Part shown: piece after piece, positions 44,467 through 56,595 of the stretch
How positions within the stretch are numbered: position 1 is the first letter of the stretch
Layout of the letters: the number at the start of each line of letters is the position of its first letter
Origin: Oxytricha trifallax
Lineage: Eukaryota > Ciliophora > Spirotrichea > Sporadotrichida > Oxytrichidae
Direction of reading: 5' to 3'
Assembly (NCBI GenBank): GCA_000711775.1
Contig: ARYC01001473.1
Coordinates: 1-64,000, forward strand
DNA length: 64,000 nucleotides
Position numbers and translations under genes: made by a program
The notes under the pieces: generated by a model
What the model was told of the DNA's origin: nothing
Databases searched by the model: none
What the model saw: only the letters and a program-made list of their open reading frames with translations

Positions 44467-45825
44467 GTTGTGTCTATAAGATTATTAAAATAAGTATAAG
44501 CATCTATTGCATATTTATGAGAAAAGTGCCGATAATAATCATCAGTAGCTTGAGTTTAAATACCAATATTTCCTTATTAATCTTGCCAAATCCCCTGCAA
44601 GAGACTTTATTTGTTTAAAAAACTTATTCTTGTGTTATAGGACATTGAATCTTTATTTTTACCACATATATGGACAAATTAATATCATAATTTTATCAGT
44701 TTTTGCTATACTTTAATATATTTTCTATATTTATTTTCTTAATATTATTGTTAAGAGAAGTTAATTGGTGAATAAAATATGACAGAGTTAAATATCACAG
44801 TTAATTAAATAAAAAGAAATACATTTTTGTTTCTTTATATTTATTCATTTTATCACAGATTAATACTAACTTTTATAGACTCTCTTTACTATAACATTAA
44901 CCTCTACATCATTTCATCATATTGATTCTTTTAATAAAATTTAAGATTCTAAATCATTTATTTGATAAGAATATACTTGAAGATTTTATTAGTTTTCTCC
45001 TAAAATATCAAATATATCATAAGCTCCCCACAGAGAATATAAAGGCAGCTTGAGAATTTCATAAATGCTTTTTATTTATATTGGAATATTTATGCATTTC
45101 GAATTGTCCTAAGCTTAAATCCAATCTTATTCTTTTGGTATATTACCAAGATATCCTCTTGCTGATTCTTATATAGCTTCAATTAAAATCAATTGTTCTT
45201 TGTGTTGTCGATAGTTTGAGGACATTGTTACTTGCTCAGACAGTTATATTCTTATAATAATTGACAGTTTTATAACTATTAAGGGAAATAGTAATATAGA
45301 TTTTTTGTGTTTATTGTAGATTTATTGATTAATGTGAATATTATAAGATAGGAACATCTTCTATCTAACTCCCTAGAAATATCAATTTAATTAAATATAT
45401 AATGCTGAAAATAATCAGAGAAATATAGGCAATTGTAAAATACTTGATCAAAAAAGGATTTAATGAGATATTAAATTTGAAGAACAAATTCACTCATAAA
45501 ATATAAATTTAATTTATATTTTATATTGATATTATACAAATTATTCATATTTTTGGCCTTTATTTAATTTTTTATTTAAAATTGGTTTATTAAATTTTAC
45601 TAATGAATCATAATTTTTTTCTGGTTTTTATTTTATGAATATTAATCAATTTCTTTAATGATTACATATGAGTAGCATTTTATTAGATACACTTTTTATT
45701 TTAGATGATTAATTTTTTATTGCTTTTATTTATTATAAATTTAATAAACTCCCTTTTTTCACCATTTATTTTATAAAAATAGGGAAAATATGTTTGGTTA
45801 ATCCTTTGATTTATGCGAGAATTAT
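44467..45825. other. A+T-rich DNA, nothing seen
   Basis: No gene, long repeat or telomeric tract is recognised. Confidence 0.5.
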
Positions 45826-45835
45826 TACAAACTAC

Positions 45836-45841
45836 TATAAT

Positions 45842-45873
<32 letters not shown>

Positions 45874-45877
45874 ATTA
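45836..45877. repeat. TAA microsatellite (LINE-B tail)
   Basis: A run of TAA/ATT units at the 3' end of LINE-B. Confidence 0.85.
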
Positions 45878-47435
45878 ACTCACATCGAGAGCTCAGGGGC
45901 TCTCCAAGAATATTAATAAGTGTTAAGGATCAAGTCCTTTTTCATGTGACTAGTCTTTAATTTCAATTCAAACTAAAACTTTAACTATAGAATTTTGTAT
46001 GTGAATTTGAGTCTTTTGTCATTTCTACAGCGTCAACAGACGAATTCTTTCAGCTTCGATTTTTTGCTTTACTTATTTCAATAGTCCTCCCAGTCGTCAT
46101 CACTATTACAGTGACTTGAATAACTCTGCCAGTCAGAGTTATCTATCTGGTTAGGTGGATCATCTGGAGTGATTTCCATCTCACCTCCTTCAAATTTTTG
46201 TTGTTAGTTTATTTGAGTTCTTACGTGAGTCAGAACCCTTATATAATCAGAGTAGAGTTATTTATAGATTTCCTTGTTTGGGTTGAATTGATAGCTGTCT
46301 TTCTCGTAGACTTCTATTGCATCTACTTTGTTTTTAATGTGGGCCTGATGATGTCCGTCTACCTTTCCCCTGACTGTGTCCTCAGTATGTCTCCGAAAGG
46401 AGATGAGTGCGTTCTAGTTTTCTTTTCTAGTGAATACCTTTTTCTTTTCTTCCAAGTTTTCGAGGAAGAACAGATATTTTTCTAGCTATTTGAATAAGTT
46501 AGTGCCATATTTTTGTTTGTACCTTTTTAGTTCTTCTTCAATCAAATCAATGGAAGGTTTGGTATTCTAAGCTTTGAAGGAAAAGATTTGTTCAAGTTAG
46601 GGTCCCTGTGAGACAAACTACTTGAGTTGTTTATTTGCTTAGGGTCTTATTTGTTCTTATGTGACTAGGTTGTGTTAAAAGATTGTTTTTCCTCTTCTTA
46701 CTAATATTTAGGTTAAGTAGATTGTTTAACTTATTCCATAATAGTATCTGGAAGGTTTGTTGATTAGGTTGAGGTTTGAGTATTTAGATCTTCTTCTTCT
46801 AGTCTTTATTATTATGCATCCCTGAAGAACTATACGAAGCTACTTTCCTATCCAGTTACTGAATGTTGGTAGGTTGTAGAGTCTGTCAGATTCTGATTGG
46901 GTATTTTGACCAGAATTTCTTCTGATCGGGTAGGTATCGATCTGTGACATGGCGTTTTTCTAGGGGTACTAAATAGGTCTGAGTCTTTTCTTATTAGATA
47001 GGAGTCAAGTATGTCTAAAAATGAGTAGTTAAGTTTAAGTGACCTTTTGAGAAATCTTCATGGTTTTTTTAAGTAATTAGATTGCAAGCTAATTCTTTAG
47101 TTTTCAGCTTGTAAGCAGGTTGATGATTTGACCTGTGGCTGCCTGTTGAGAGCTTGACTCTTTGCTCAAATAGACTTAGAAAGTTTTGAAGCTGAGTAGT
47201 AGGTACCATGTTCTAAGAATGAAGGACCTTTCTCTCTTTCTAAGTCTGGCAGTCATCCCCGAGTTTTATAATTTCCTGTAGATGAGTTGGTTAGCCTTGA
47301 GTGAGATTAACACTGAAGGTTATGTTCGATACAGATTGGAAAGGGGATATATTAGGTTGTTTAAGTCAGTTTTCATTTGTGACGATTTTGTGGGAATTAA
47401 GGGTATGTTGTTTTAATTCCGTTTTAATTTAATAA
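45841..47435 (-). mobile_element. LINE-B, 5'-truncated copy with 15-bp target duplication
   Basis: It is flanked by the perfect direct repeat TACAAACTACTATAA (45826-45840 and 47436-47450). On the minus strand it ends with a hairpin, GATGTGAGTT and an ATT-repeat tail (45841-45877), the same 3' structure as LINE-A. It carries the 3' part of a LINE coding region in several frames. The last frame ends with an acidic stretch containing ITPDDPPNQIDNSD. No RT motif is visible, so it is either the C-terminal region of ORF2 or another ORF. Confidence 0.8.
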
Positions 47436-47584
47436 TACAAACTACTATAACTTAGTTAAATATTGATTTTATATCCATCTTATTTTAAAAATGTTTATTA
47501 AAATAAATTATAAACATAAAGAAATGAAAAAATTATTTATTTTTTTATCATAATTAAATATACAAATAATTATAATTAACTAAT

Positions 47585-47750
47585 ATCGCGGTCCAAACTG
47601 ATTGCCGAACAGATATTTTTAGAATGGAATGAATCTTTGCATGTTTCTTTATTTAAGAGAGCTTCTGTCCTCAATTCCATCTTTTTCTTTAAATTCTAAT
47701 TTTATTTGGGTTTCTCTGTTGTTTGAGCTTTTTTCTTCATTTGCTTCCAT
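47585..47750 (-). other. Possible first exon or small macronuclear-destined segment
   Basis: The minus strand from ATG 47750-47748 reads a charged N-terminus (MEANEEKSSNNRETQ) and then FIPFQKYLFGNQFGPRYQ, after which the DNA becomes A+T-rich. The segment is moderately richer in G+C than its flanks. No family is recognised. The frame continues a little into the flank without a stop, which fits either chance or a segment whose continuation lies elsewhere. Confidence 0.3.
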
Positions 47751-48380
47751 TATATTTAGTTTTTTTATTTTTGTCTGTACATTTTGACATCATTTTCAGT
47801 CATTTAAGATTTGCACATGTTTTTTATCCATAAATTTTCAATTAAAAGACATGAAAATTTATATTTATATATGAGTTAATGTTAGTTAATTGAGTTTCGT
47901 TTTGAATTTAGGTTTGGGCTCATTTGGTTATATTTTAAATCAAAATATCATTAAGTTTATGTTGAACTTAATAGAACCAACAAGATAGTATCTTCAAATG
48001 TTATCAGTCTAATTATCCTTTCGTGGAACATTTTTTGGTAATTAGTAGAAGCCCTTTACTTAAGATGATTACAAAGTATCTGCTGCAAATTAATTGCTAA
48101 CATAATAAAGCAAGAAGCATAAATGTTGATTTCTCAAAGAGTTGAAATCTTAACATCTTTCGCTGGAATTTAGTCTCATTGATATTAGTTTAATTTATAA
48201 CTTATAAATTTCTTGATAATTCAACGAATATAAGGAAGTTTTGGTAGAAGATATAGAAAAAAGAAAAGAATAATCACAATAAATAGTACCTTAGGATTTT
48301 AACTAAGCAACCGAACATGTCTATAACAATTGATTTGTTATTGAAATTGACTGCCATTAAATTCTGTAATCGACTTCTTT
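47751..48380. other. A+T-rich DNA, nothing seen
   Basis: No feature is recognised. Confidence 0.45.
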
Positions 48381-48382
48381 GA

Positions 48383-48905
48383 ATTGTATTAAATAATTTA
48401 ACTAGTCGGCAAAAATTAGCCTCTGCCCACTTTGCTGCTATTTAAAAATTTTAGTCTTTATTAAGTTATCCCAACTATAAATTCATAACAAGTAATTTCC
48501 AAAGTCACAAATGGGACTTGAATATAATTGATACAATATTATATCAATAGAATTTTATGTAATAATAAGAATAAAACCTAGGAAAACATTAAGAAATTAT
48601 GCACAAACCATAAAAGATTTATGGATGAAAGGAAATTCAAAGTAAGTAACTTAATTTATAGAAAAAACATAGGATATCATACTTAAGAAGAATCAAATAT
48701 GATAAACAATTACTTGAACTCAAAATTGCATGATGCTACTATAAAACTTTGCCAAATAAGCCCCATTTAAGGATTGATAAACTATTTCCAGATAGAACAT
48801 AATGCTACAGATTTACTAAACGACACAATTTATGAAATCTAAAGAAAAACTTTTCTAAAGACAAAAATCTAGGATCACACAACAATAGATATAGATTTTT
48901 GAGTA
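48383..48905 (+). other. Open frame of about 170 codons, unrecognised
   Basis: The plus-strand frame is open from after a TGA near 48380 to a TGA near 48903, with residues of ordinary variety (for example LASAHFAAIQKFQSLLSYPN). There is no early ATG and no family match. In A+T-rich DNA with one stop codon a frame this long can occur by chance, so this is only a candidate. Confidence 0.2.
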
Positions 48906-50350
48906 AAAATACTATGAATGATCGTTTATATTATACAAAGACGCTTTGATAAAATCGAAACAAAATTACAGCCATAGATAAATACCGCAAATCAAGTGAT
49001 TAAATCAAAAACAGAAATTATTACTACAATATTATAGAATAGACCAATAGCCATGTTCTAGGTAATGAGAAATATTTTTGAAACCACATGATGAGACTAT
49101 ACTCTAAAATATCTATGGAGCACCATTGATTATAATTAGATTGGCTTTAGACCTTAAGTATTGGAGGAATATAACACACAATTTAAAAACTTTTTAACTC
49201 TTGATGCATAATTGAAATTATGATTTTACTATTAAAATTGTACTTTTAAATAAACTCAATAGAATTATAGATGTTGATGAAACTAACTTATGGTTAAAAA
49301 TAATCTAGAGATAGGTGTATAACATAATTAAAATATACTAGATATGATAAACTAATTTTCATCAAAATGAATGAAACTAGTGCTAAGCAGCATGTCAATA
49401 TATTTTAAATATATCAGGTATCTATGAAATTGATTAAATTTATTAAAAATAGCTCCCATTGAATTTAATGCATTAATTCTAGAAAATACTGGTTTATTTG
49501 GTTTAGCTCAAATAAAATTGGTTTGCTATATTTAAATAATGGTTTATTAAAGCTGATTTGTTCAATAAAATTCACAATATAAGAGAAACTAATTTTTAAT
49601 TCATTATTTTAAATATAAAATTTTTCATTAGAAAGTTAAACAAATATTCCCAAATAAAAGTTAATTAGTTAAATTTTAATGATAAATCTACTTATATTTT
49701 TAAGAGCTTTATGTTTATTTTCATGTTTGACTAGTTTAAAAAACAATCAATGTATGTAATTTTATTAATACCTTTTTTACTAATACACTTTTTAACAAAT
49801 ACTTATAGAATTCTAACACAAAACTGTGTTCTATTGAGCAAAATGTGTCATAACATTAGGAAAATGTGAAGCGCCTATGAGAAATTCATCTGATTTGTGA
49901 ATAATCGGATCAATGATTACAGAAATGTTTATATTCGTTCAGATTATTCGGCAAAATGCAGCTATATAATGGGTTCAATGATATGTCCATTTATTTGAGA
50001 TAATCAAAAAGACTTATAATTAAAATAAATAGATAGAAATATTAAAATATTGATACACATTTAGTTACTAGCATAGTTATTAATATTGCAATAAGAATTA
50101 ATAAAATATGGTGTTATTAAAAAATATATTTAATCATTTTTTATTTACTTGAGATTTTTAGATAATTCTGAGATGGTAAAAGATTTATCTTAAATTTTTA
50201 GTAAATTTACAATTAATTTTATATTTGATTTGCTAATAATTTACAGATATAATAATTATATCTTCATAAACTTCTAAATCCTGGTATTGTATTATAAAAA
50301 CAATATAACAAAGAAAAAAACAATTTAACAAACATATTAGAAGGGAACTC
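48906..50350. other. A+T-rich DNA, nothing seen
   Basis: No gene or repeat is recognised. Confidence 0.5.
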
Positions 50351-51028
50351 AACTTCTAGATTAGTAAATTATTTAAAATCAAATAAGTTTTAACATATCA
50401 CTGTTTAATACTAAAATCAAACCATCAATCTTAGTCGTGACGTAGACGTATCTGAGTGAGTTGACGTGGCAAGTTCCGTGACGTGGCATTCATGAAGTAG
50501 AAAACTCCGAAAAAACCAATCTCGCTATTACCTAGTCTTCTCCCAAAATCAAGATGTCACCACAGTTTGTACCTGGGGCAGAGCTCGTGAGATCCAACTT
50601 AATAACAGAAGATGGAGAAAAACGCTTACCGGTCCCACCGCTGCTGGGAAACGTAATCCCTATCCTTCGCTGTTGTAGCTTCAGCACCCTAACCCGGTGT
50701 GGGAGAAAAATCCTTATCGTTGACTTCAATGGTTTTCGTCTTCTCGTTTTCAATGGCAGAGCGTACCTTGATCCTGCTCCCTATTACCTAGGAAACTGAA
50801 CTCAAGCCAATAGACTCATTAAATGCAGGGAAATCTTAGGATTCAGCTCACTCGAGGAGTCTAGGATCTGACAGATTGAACCCCGCCGACTGGTCTCTAA
50901 TGCGTTGCGCCCAGCAACCCTCTACCTGCCCTCGATAGGCCTTAGTGTAGTAGAAAGCTCTATCAGAAAATCCCAAGTGGTTGGTACCACCTAACAATTA
51001 ACTTTATAATTTAATAATTAACTTCTAG
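50351..51028. mobile_element. G+C-richer insertion with 9-bp direct repeats
   Basis: AACTTCTAG at 50351-50359 and 51020-51028 bounds about 660 bp that is far richer in G+C than its flanks. Its first 200 bp are the repeat shared with 20753-20945, including three TGACGT motifs (near 50439, 50463 and 50480). The interior is partly open on both strands. On plus, ATG 50554 starts an 81-codon frame. On minus, one frame runs across the block with few TGA codons and contains AIENEKTKTIEVNDKDF. Strand and product cannot be decided. The direct repeats fit either a target duplication or the pointer of an eliminated sequence. Confidence 0.5.
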
Positions 51029-52915
51029 TTTGAAAATATTCTCAAACTTTATATTTAATATTTCAATTGAAATTCTATAACCAGAATTAAGTTATTCAAA
51101 TTTTCTATTACAGAATCGACATAATCCACCATTGGAAATCCTATTTGAAAAAAATTAACTTTGTAATTGATGAAGTGGTTTATTATAATTTAAAGGGAAG
51201 ACAATTATAATTATATAAATTACAGATCAGAAAGAAGTATGCAATTCCGGCTATCATATTTTTGAGGACAGGCTCATAAGTGAATTCTTATCATTCTGTC
51301 CAGATGCTCATATTGAAATTATAATTAAATTTTTTATAGTTTCGGCATCTTAATTCCTGGACCTCATTTTGAAAAAGTATTATGAATTCCACTAATGAAT
51401 CAACAAATAAAAATAGTGTTTGCTTAGATTCTTTGATTTTATATATTTAAATTTGTCATAAAATACTTATTTAAATAATATAATTGATATATTAATACCT
51501 GTAGTACTATTTAATGTTATGTTAGATATGACGTTATTCTTCATTATTTCTTGTATTGTTTTAAAATTATTTTTCATTTCTGACAACTCCTGGACTTTAT
51601 ATTCGTTTGTTTTCCTTAATTCTTTTGTCTTGTATTATCATCATAATGCACTTCTCTCCAAGTAAAATACAGTATATTTTATTTGTTTATCAAGTCACAT
51701 TATATTGTATATCGTTATATCAATTAAGCACAATATGTTTAAATATATGCTAATAGTAAAATATACAAATTAATTATTTTTAAAATATTAAAATTTGTTA
51801 AATTATTACAGCATAATTTAATGGTAAATTATTGCTCTACACATCTGAGCACTAGTGATAACAAGTTAGAATTCTTGCAACAAAGTCAAGGTTTGCTTCT
51901 CTTATTTCAGTTTAATTTATGTTTTGAATTGATAATTAGTTGATGTCGTTGTCTAAAGAGGTTTAGGCACTCAAGGCAATCCAGATAAACACAACCATTT
52001 TTAGTTTCCTTTGATAAAAACCATCAAGCATTCTTATTATTTTTCAGCATAACAATAATTGTGAACTAAATCCATTTTTTTTTGAATTTTAATAATTTCT
52101 TCATATGTTTTAGAGCCATCAAAGTAAATTGTTAGAGCATTTCAAATAAAACAAACTCCACTATATTCGCTAGTAATTCATCAAGAAATATCTGCCTTTT
52201 AATATTGCTGAAGATTATTAATAGTCGATGAAAACTTTCAAATAAATAAGATTAGGTATTTAGTTGGTAGCTTCTGAGATTTTTAACGAATTCTCAATTA
52301 AATGTTTTATGGAAACCTAAAATTTATTTGCATAAATATTAGCATTGTTTGTGTGCATTTAATAGAAAGGGCAATTGATAACTTATAAATTGGTGTTATT
52401 AACATCATTTTTTAAACTTTAATTCTATTTTATTTTATAAAATGCCTGACACCACTTTTTATTATAAATCTCTCATCGGTCGCTTACACATTACCAATCG
52501 TTTAATATTTGAGTAATTAATGACTTAGCTATATCTTAATTGTTGTTGGGAATATATCTTACAGATATTATTGATATAATGTTGTAATTAATATATTGAC
52601 TTATGGGACTAATAGAAATTAACAACATTATTTGGATTGACTGTATTTTACACAGCATTTATTTATGAATAGTCATATGATTTGTGCTAGTAACCAATTC
52701 TAATTAATTGAAAATGTCGCTGCTAACTTTGCATTAAGCATGTTTTCTTTAGATTTTTCAATAGCATTTGGGAGTAAAATACATTAAATTTGGATTGAGA
52801 TTAATTGTTCTGTAATAGTCATAACATACAATGAGAAATTTTAGATAAAACTAAGCTTTAAAAAATATAATATCTTAACCAGTAGAGCTTGGTTTATTGC
52901 TAAATAGGTAAAAAT
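51029..52915. other. A+T-rich DNA with a weak tRNA-like patch
   Basis: Near 51809-51885 there is a patch with a D-arm-like TTTAATGGTAAA and a T-arm-like AGTTAGAATTCT, but the acceptor ends do not pair. No gene is recognised. Confidence 0.4.
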
Positions 52916-52922
52916 AATCTAC

Positions 52923-53095
52923 ATAGAAACTTTAATTATCCTGCCTGCTATGATCACAGAATCACTAGAAAGATTATAAGCAAAGTGACTCAGATTGGGA
53001 AGAAAAATTACATTGAAGATGATGAAGACGATGATATGAGGAAGAAGAAAAAAAATAAAAATTTAAGCGTTTTTCTTTAATAGATTTGACTTATC
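52923..53095 (+). other. Possible 3' end of a gene with an acidic/basic tail
   Basis: The plus strand reads through ITRKIISKVTQIGKKNYIE into an Asp/Glu run (DDEDDDM), then a Lys run, ending at TGA near 53093. It follows an intron-like sequence ending ACATAG near 52925. The composition is typical of a nuclear or nucleolar C-terminus. The family is not recognised. Confidence 0.3.
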
Positions 53096-54871
53096 GATAT
53101 ACAATTAGCATTTGTATAATTGAATAGCTTAATTCTTTCCAATGATTAATTTTTTACTTTGAAGTTTTAAAGAAACTAATAAAACAGGTTTTGGTAGTAT
53201 GTTGTATCTGCTTCAATTAGATTCAATTTTGTTACTGCCTTTGTATGTATGCGTAAATATCTTATTTAAATTATATCCAGAGGCTGATTCGATAAAATTG
53301 AATATTTTGTAGAGTGACAAAATGTTGATATTAATTGAGTTTGTAAATGTTTCACTCTTCAAATCATTACCATCAATAACAATTCTTATACTATAATAAT
53401 CCACTTTTACTGCTGCTGATTATTAATGTGTAGATAAATAAAATTTTATTTGCTAATAGAAGCATCAATCTCAGACACTGTATTACTTCCATGATTTGGC
53501 AAGTTGAATTTAGCTAAAGCCTACATTTGTTAAGTTTTTAATGAGATTTCACTTATGATAATGTGACCTAAATTAATTGCTATGTAAAGATTTTAGTTAT
53601 ATATTTACATCAGTATATACTACTTATTTGCTTGAATTTAATGAAATCTAAAGAAATAAATATGGACATTAATACTTTATAGATTCAAGCACATCAAATA
53701 GATACTATTGAATGTTGTTTATTAGAATGATTACAAATAATTGAGGAATTACTATATATTTGGAATGAGTAATCAATACTATAATTGAACAAATTGTAGA
53801 ATCTTTCAGGAGAGGTTGTTTTATTATTTATATTTACTTTTTTTCTTAAATTTAAGTTTCTAGGTGGTTAATTAATAGCATGTTTCTAATTGAAATAAAC
53901 TTAGTAACTAATCAACAATTGAAGAATAGTTTTGCTGAAGGAATATTAAATTGCTAGATAAATTATTGATATATTGACAGATTTTAAAAATGCATGAGAT
54001 TAACTATAATAATGATAGAAAAAATTATTAATATAATTCAAGATCAAAACACCCAGAAGATTTATAAAATAATACTATTTTCCTAACCAGTAATTATATT
54101 GGATTATTCATTCTTATATGTATTATTATTTCTATTGTCCACGTATATGTTTTAATGTATTTAAGAGATATATTTTGATTTATAATAATAAAAATTATTG
54201 AGGATTCATTCTAGAATTTAATAATTTACAAGACTGTTTTGAGAGTTGCAAACTCCAAAATTTAAATACCATGTTTAAAAATATTACTGACAAAATCAGC
54301 ATAATCTTCACTGCTAAATTGTTTATTTCTTTTAATTCTATGTCAATCATAAATTTACGAATATTCTACCCTTTGAAATTTACGAATCAGCGTAACTAAT
54401 TATTTTCATGTAGAGATATTAATCTCTTTTAAATATCAACATAAACTTAGTTTATAAGGTAAAAAGCGCCAGATTTTAACTGTGGTAAATTAAGGGAGTC
54501 ATTTAATTCTATTTCATCATTAAATTTCATGGGATATTTTATATTCATGAAAACATTGATTAATTAGTATATTATTGTATTGTTATAAGCTTTTGTTGTA
54601 AATGTATTATTAATTGTGAGAATAAATGGGAATAAAACATTATAGCAATTATCTAAAATAGGATTATAATATGCCTAATGCCAAATACAAAGTAATAAAT
54701 TAAGTAATTAATATTTGTGAAAAGGGGAGCATTATATTTTAATTTTAAAAAGCTAGTTAAAAATTGGAAAACATTATTAATATTATAATTATTATACTAC
54801 AAGACTTTTTAGCTGAAAACTAACTAAATAAATCTGTTTAATATCAAAAATTGAATTAATCTTTATAGTAA

Positions 54872-54940
<69 letters not shown>

Positions 54941-55750
54941 CGGTAATTTTAACCTGATTTATTGCTGTAAATTATTACTAATTTCTTGTATTATATTGAC
55001 TGTAATTACTCATTAATAAAGATTCTTGCTTAATTTTTACAGTTAAAATTTCCAATAAAATAATTCTTTACTAAAGTTAAATCGCTTTTTTCTTTATTAT
55101 TGACTCTATTGTGGGTTTTTTGAAGGCTAATTTATTATTACATTTTAATAAAAAAGATTAAGATTTATTATTAAAGGAAACGAATTATTTATGACTCTAA
55201 GTAATACTAACTATCTTTGTTATCTATATCCAACGAAAGTCTCAACATAATTTAAGCAGTTGCATACACACCATACTTAATAGTGTAATTTTTTAAATTT
55301 TGATTGCATAATCATTAAAATTGATATCACTCCTCAGATTTTTATGTGTTATTTCTGCGATTTTATAATTAACCTTCACAGTTAAGGGCTTTTCTTTATT
55401 TAAACTTCATTGCAATCTTTAAAGCTAGTTTTATTTAAAAGAGAATGAAATTCAATGCATTCATGATTAATGAGATGAAATCATAAAAAAAATCTTTAAA
55501 TTAATGGACTAAGAATGTATCTTTATTATTACTTCTAAAAAAAAAACTATGTTTACTCCTCTACCCAAATTTCTTTCGTTTAATGACTAAAGTGAAAAAT
55601 ACCTCAATAAATAAATATTTTATGTTTTAATTTTTTTTATTTAGGGCTTGATACTTATAAATTATATACACTTCGATACTAATTTAAGAATGATGGAATT
55701 AAAAGTATATTTTTATTTAAAATAAATTTTGATATATAAAAATTTGAGAA
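53096..55750. other. A+T-rich DNA with a TTA microsatellite
   Basis: A run of TTA units lies at about 54873-54940. No gene is recognised. Confidence 0.5.
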
Positions 55751-56535
55751 TGAGTAAAAATTTAAACATTTACCAAAATTTAGAAATCTATAAATCCAAA
55801 TTTTTAGAAACATATACTATGATCAATGGTTTTACAACTTTAATAATCATTATTAATTTTGAATGGAATATTTATCTAGAGATTTTAAGTAATCTAAAAC
55901 TGGTGCTGGATGGATACGACCTGGCCTGCTACTGTTGGCCTGTAAGTCTGGCAGGTGACCGTACTGAATGTAAAACCCATGAGATGCAGGAGTTCGTCTT
56001 GATGAGTGAGAATCTTGCCGCGGAGGGAGGTTGGAGGCTGGCTTAGGCTAGAGCAAAGGTTCGGATATCAAGTCACCAGTTGAAAATCTGAAGGACATCC
56101 ACTGCATTCTTTAAAATCCTCAGTTTCAAAAGTTTGGCTTTGCAACATCTATGAAAACAATAAATCAGCTGACGAAACTTTAGTATTTGAGAAATTTGCT
56201 GAACTATATGAACTCGGTTCACCTCCTCAAGATTTAATGAAAAAGTTTAGAGATTAGGGCTCTGGATCGCATTAGCATTTTGAAAAATTGGAGAGGATAA
56301 AGAACGGACTCAGATTTCTAGTTCAAATGTCCCAGATTTGCAATGGCTTTGAGTTAGACTCTTCATTGAGAATTCAGCAAAAATAACATTGGCCTAATAA
56401 AATCCGCACCTTAATTAGTGTTCAATAAACTTTTGTAAAATTGCTAATACTAATCCTTTTTATATTAGTTTTGCCAACTTTCAGTATTTAAGTATTTATT
56501 TCCGCACTCCAACCCTAACGAGGGCTATTTTGAGT
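55750..56535 (+). CDS. Protein encoded inside the element D terminal repeat (left copy)
   Basis: A first frame starts at ATG 55750 (an in-frame ATG also lies at 55729, outside the repeat). It encodes about 112 residues with a central GYDLACYCWPVSLAGD motif and ends at a TGA near 56085. An overlapping second frame (about 56080-56535) reads SADETLVFEKFAELYELGS and continues to a TGA near 56533. Whether they are joined by splicing or a frameshift is not clear. The Cys-rich LACYCWP motif recalls small phage- and virus-type domains of unknown function, but I cannot name a family. The same frames are in the right repeat, so the protein is encoded twice. Confidence 0.45.
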
Positions 56536-56588
56536 TAGAGTGCGGTTTAATTCTAATAATTTAATTAAAAGAATTATTAAAGGATAAT
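55751..56588. repeat. Element D left terminal inverted repeat
   Basis: 838 bp, the inverted complement of 60551-61383 with only a few differences (for example a 4-base indel near 56480). It contains coding frames (see 55750-56535) and, near its inner edge, a stem CCGCACTC...GAGTGCGG around CCCTAACGAGGG (56503-56545). Confidence 0.9.
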
Positions 56589-56595
56589 AATAAAA

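Noticed and set aside
50532-50753. Minus-strand 73-codon frame opposite the frame starting at 50554
   Set aside because: Both strands of this block are open in several frames, so this frame alone is not evidence for a gene.
51809-51885. Possible tRNA gene
   Set aside because: There is a D-arm-like and a T-arm-like stretch, but the acceptor ends do not pair and no clean anticodon stem can be drawn. At best it is a tRNA-derived relic.
54873-54940. CRISPR-like or other regular array
   Set aside because: It is a simple TTA microsatellite. No spaced repeats are present anywhere in the window.
56503-56545. CCCTAA as a telomeric repeat in element D
   Set aside because: It is a single unit inside a stem-loop and is not the C4A4 repeat used by this group of ciliates.
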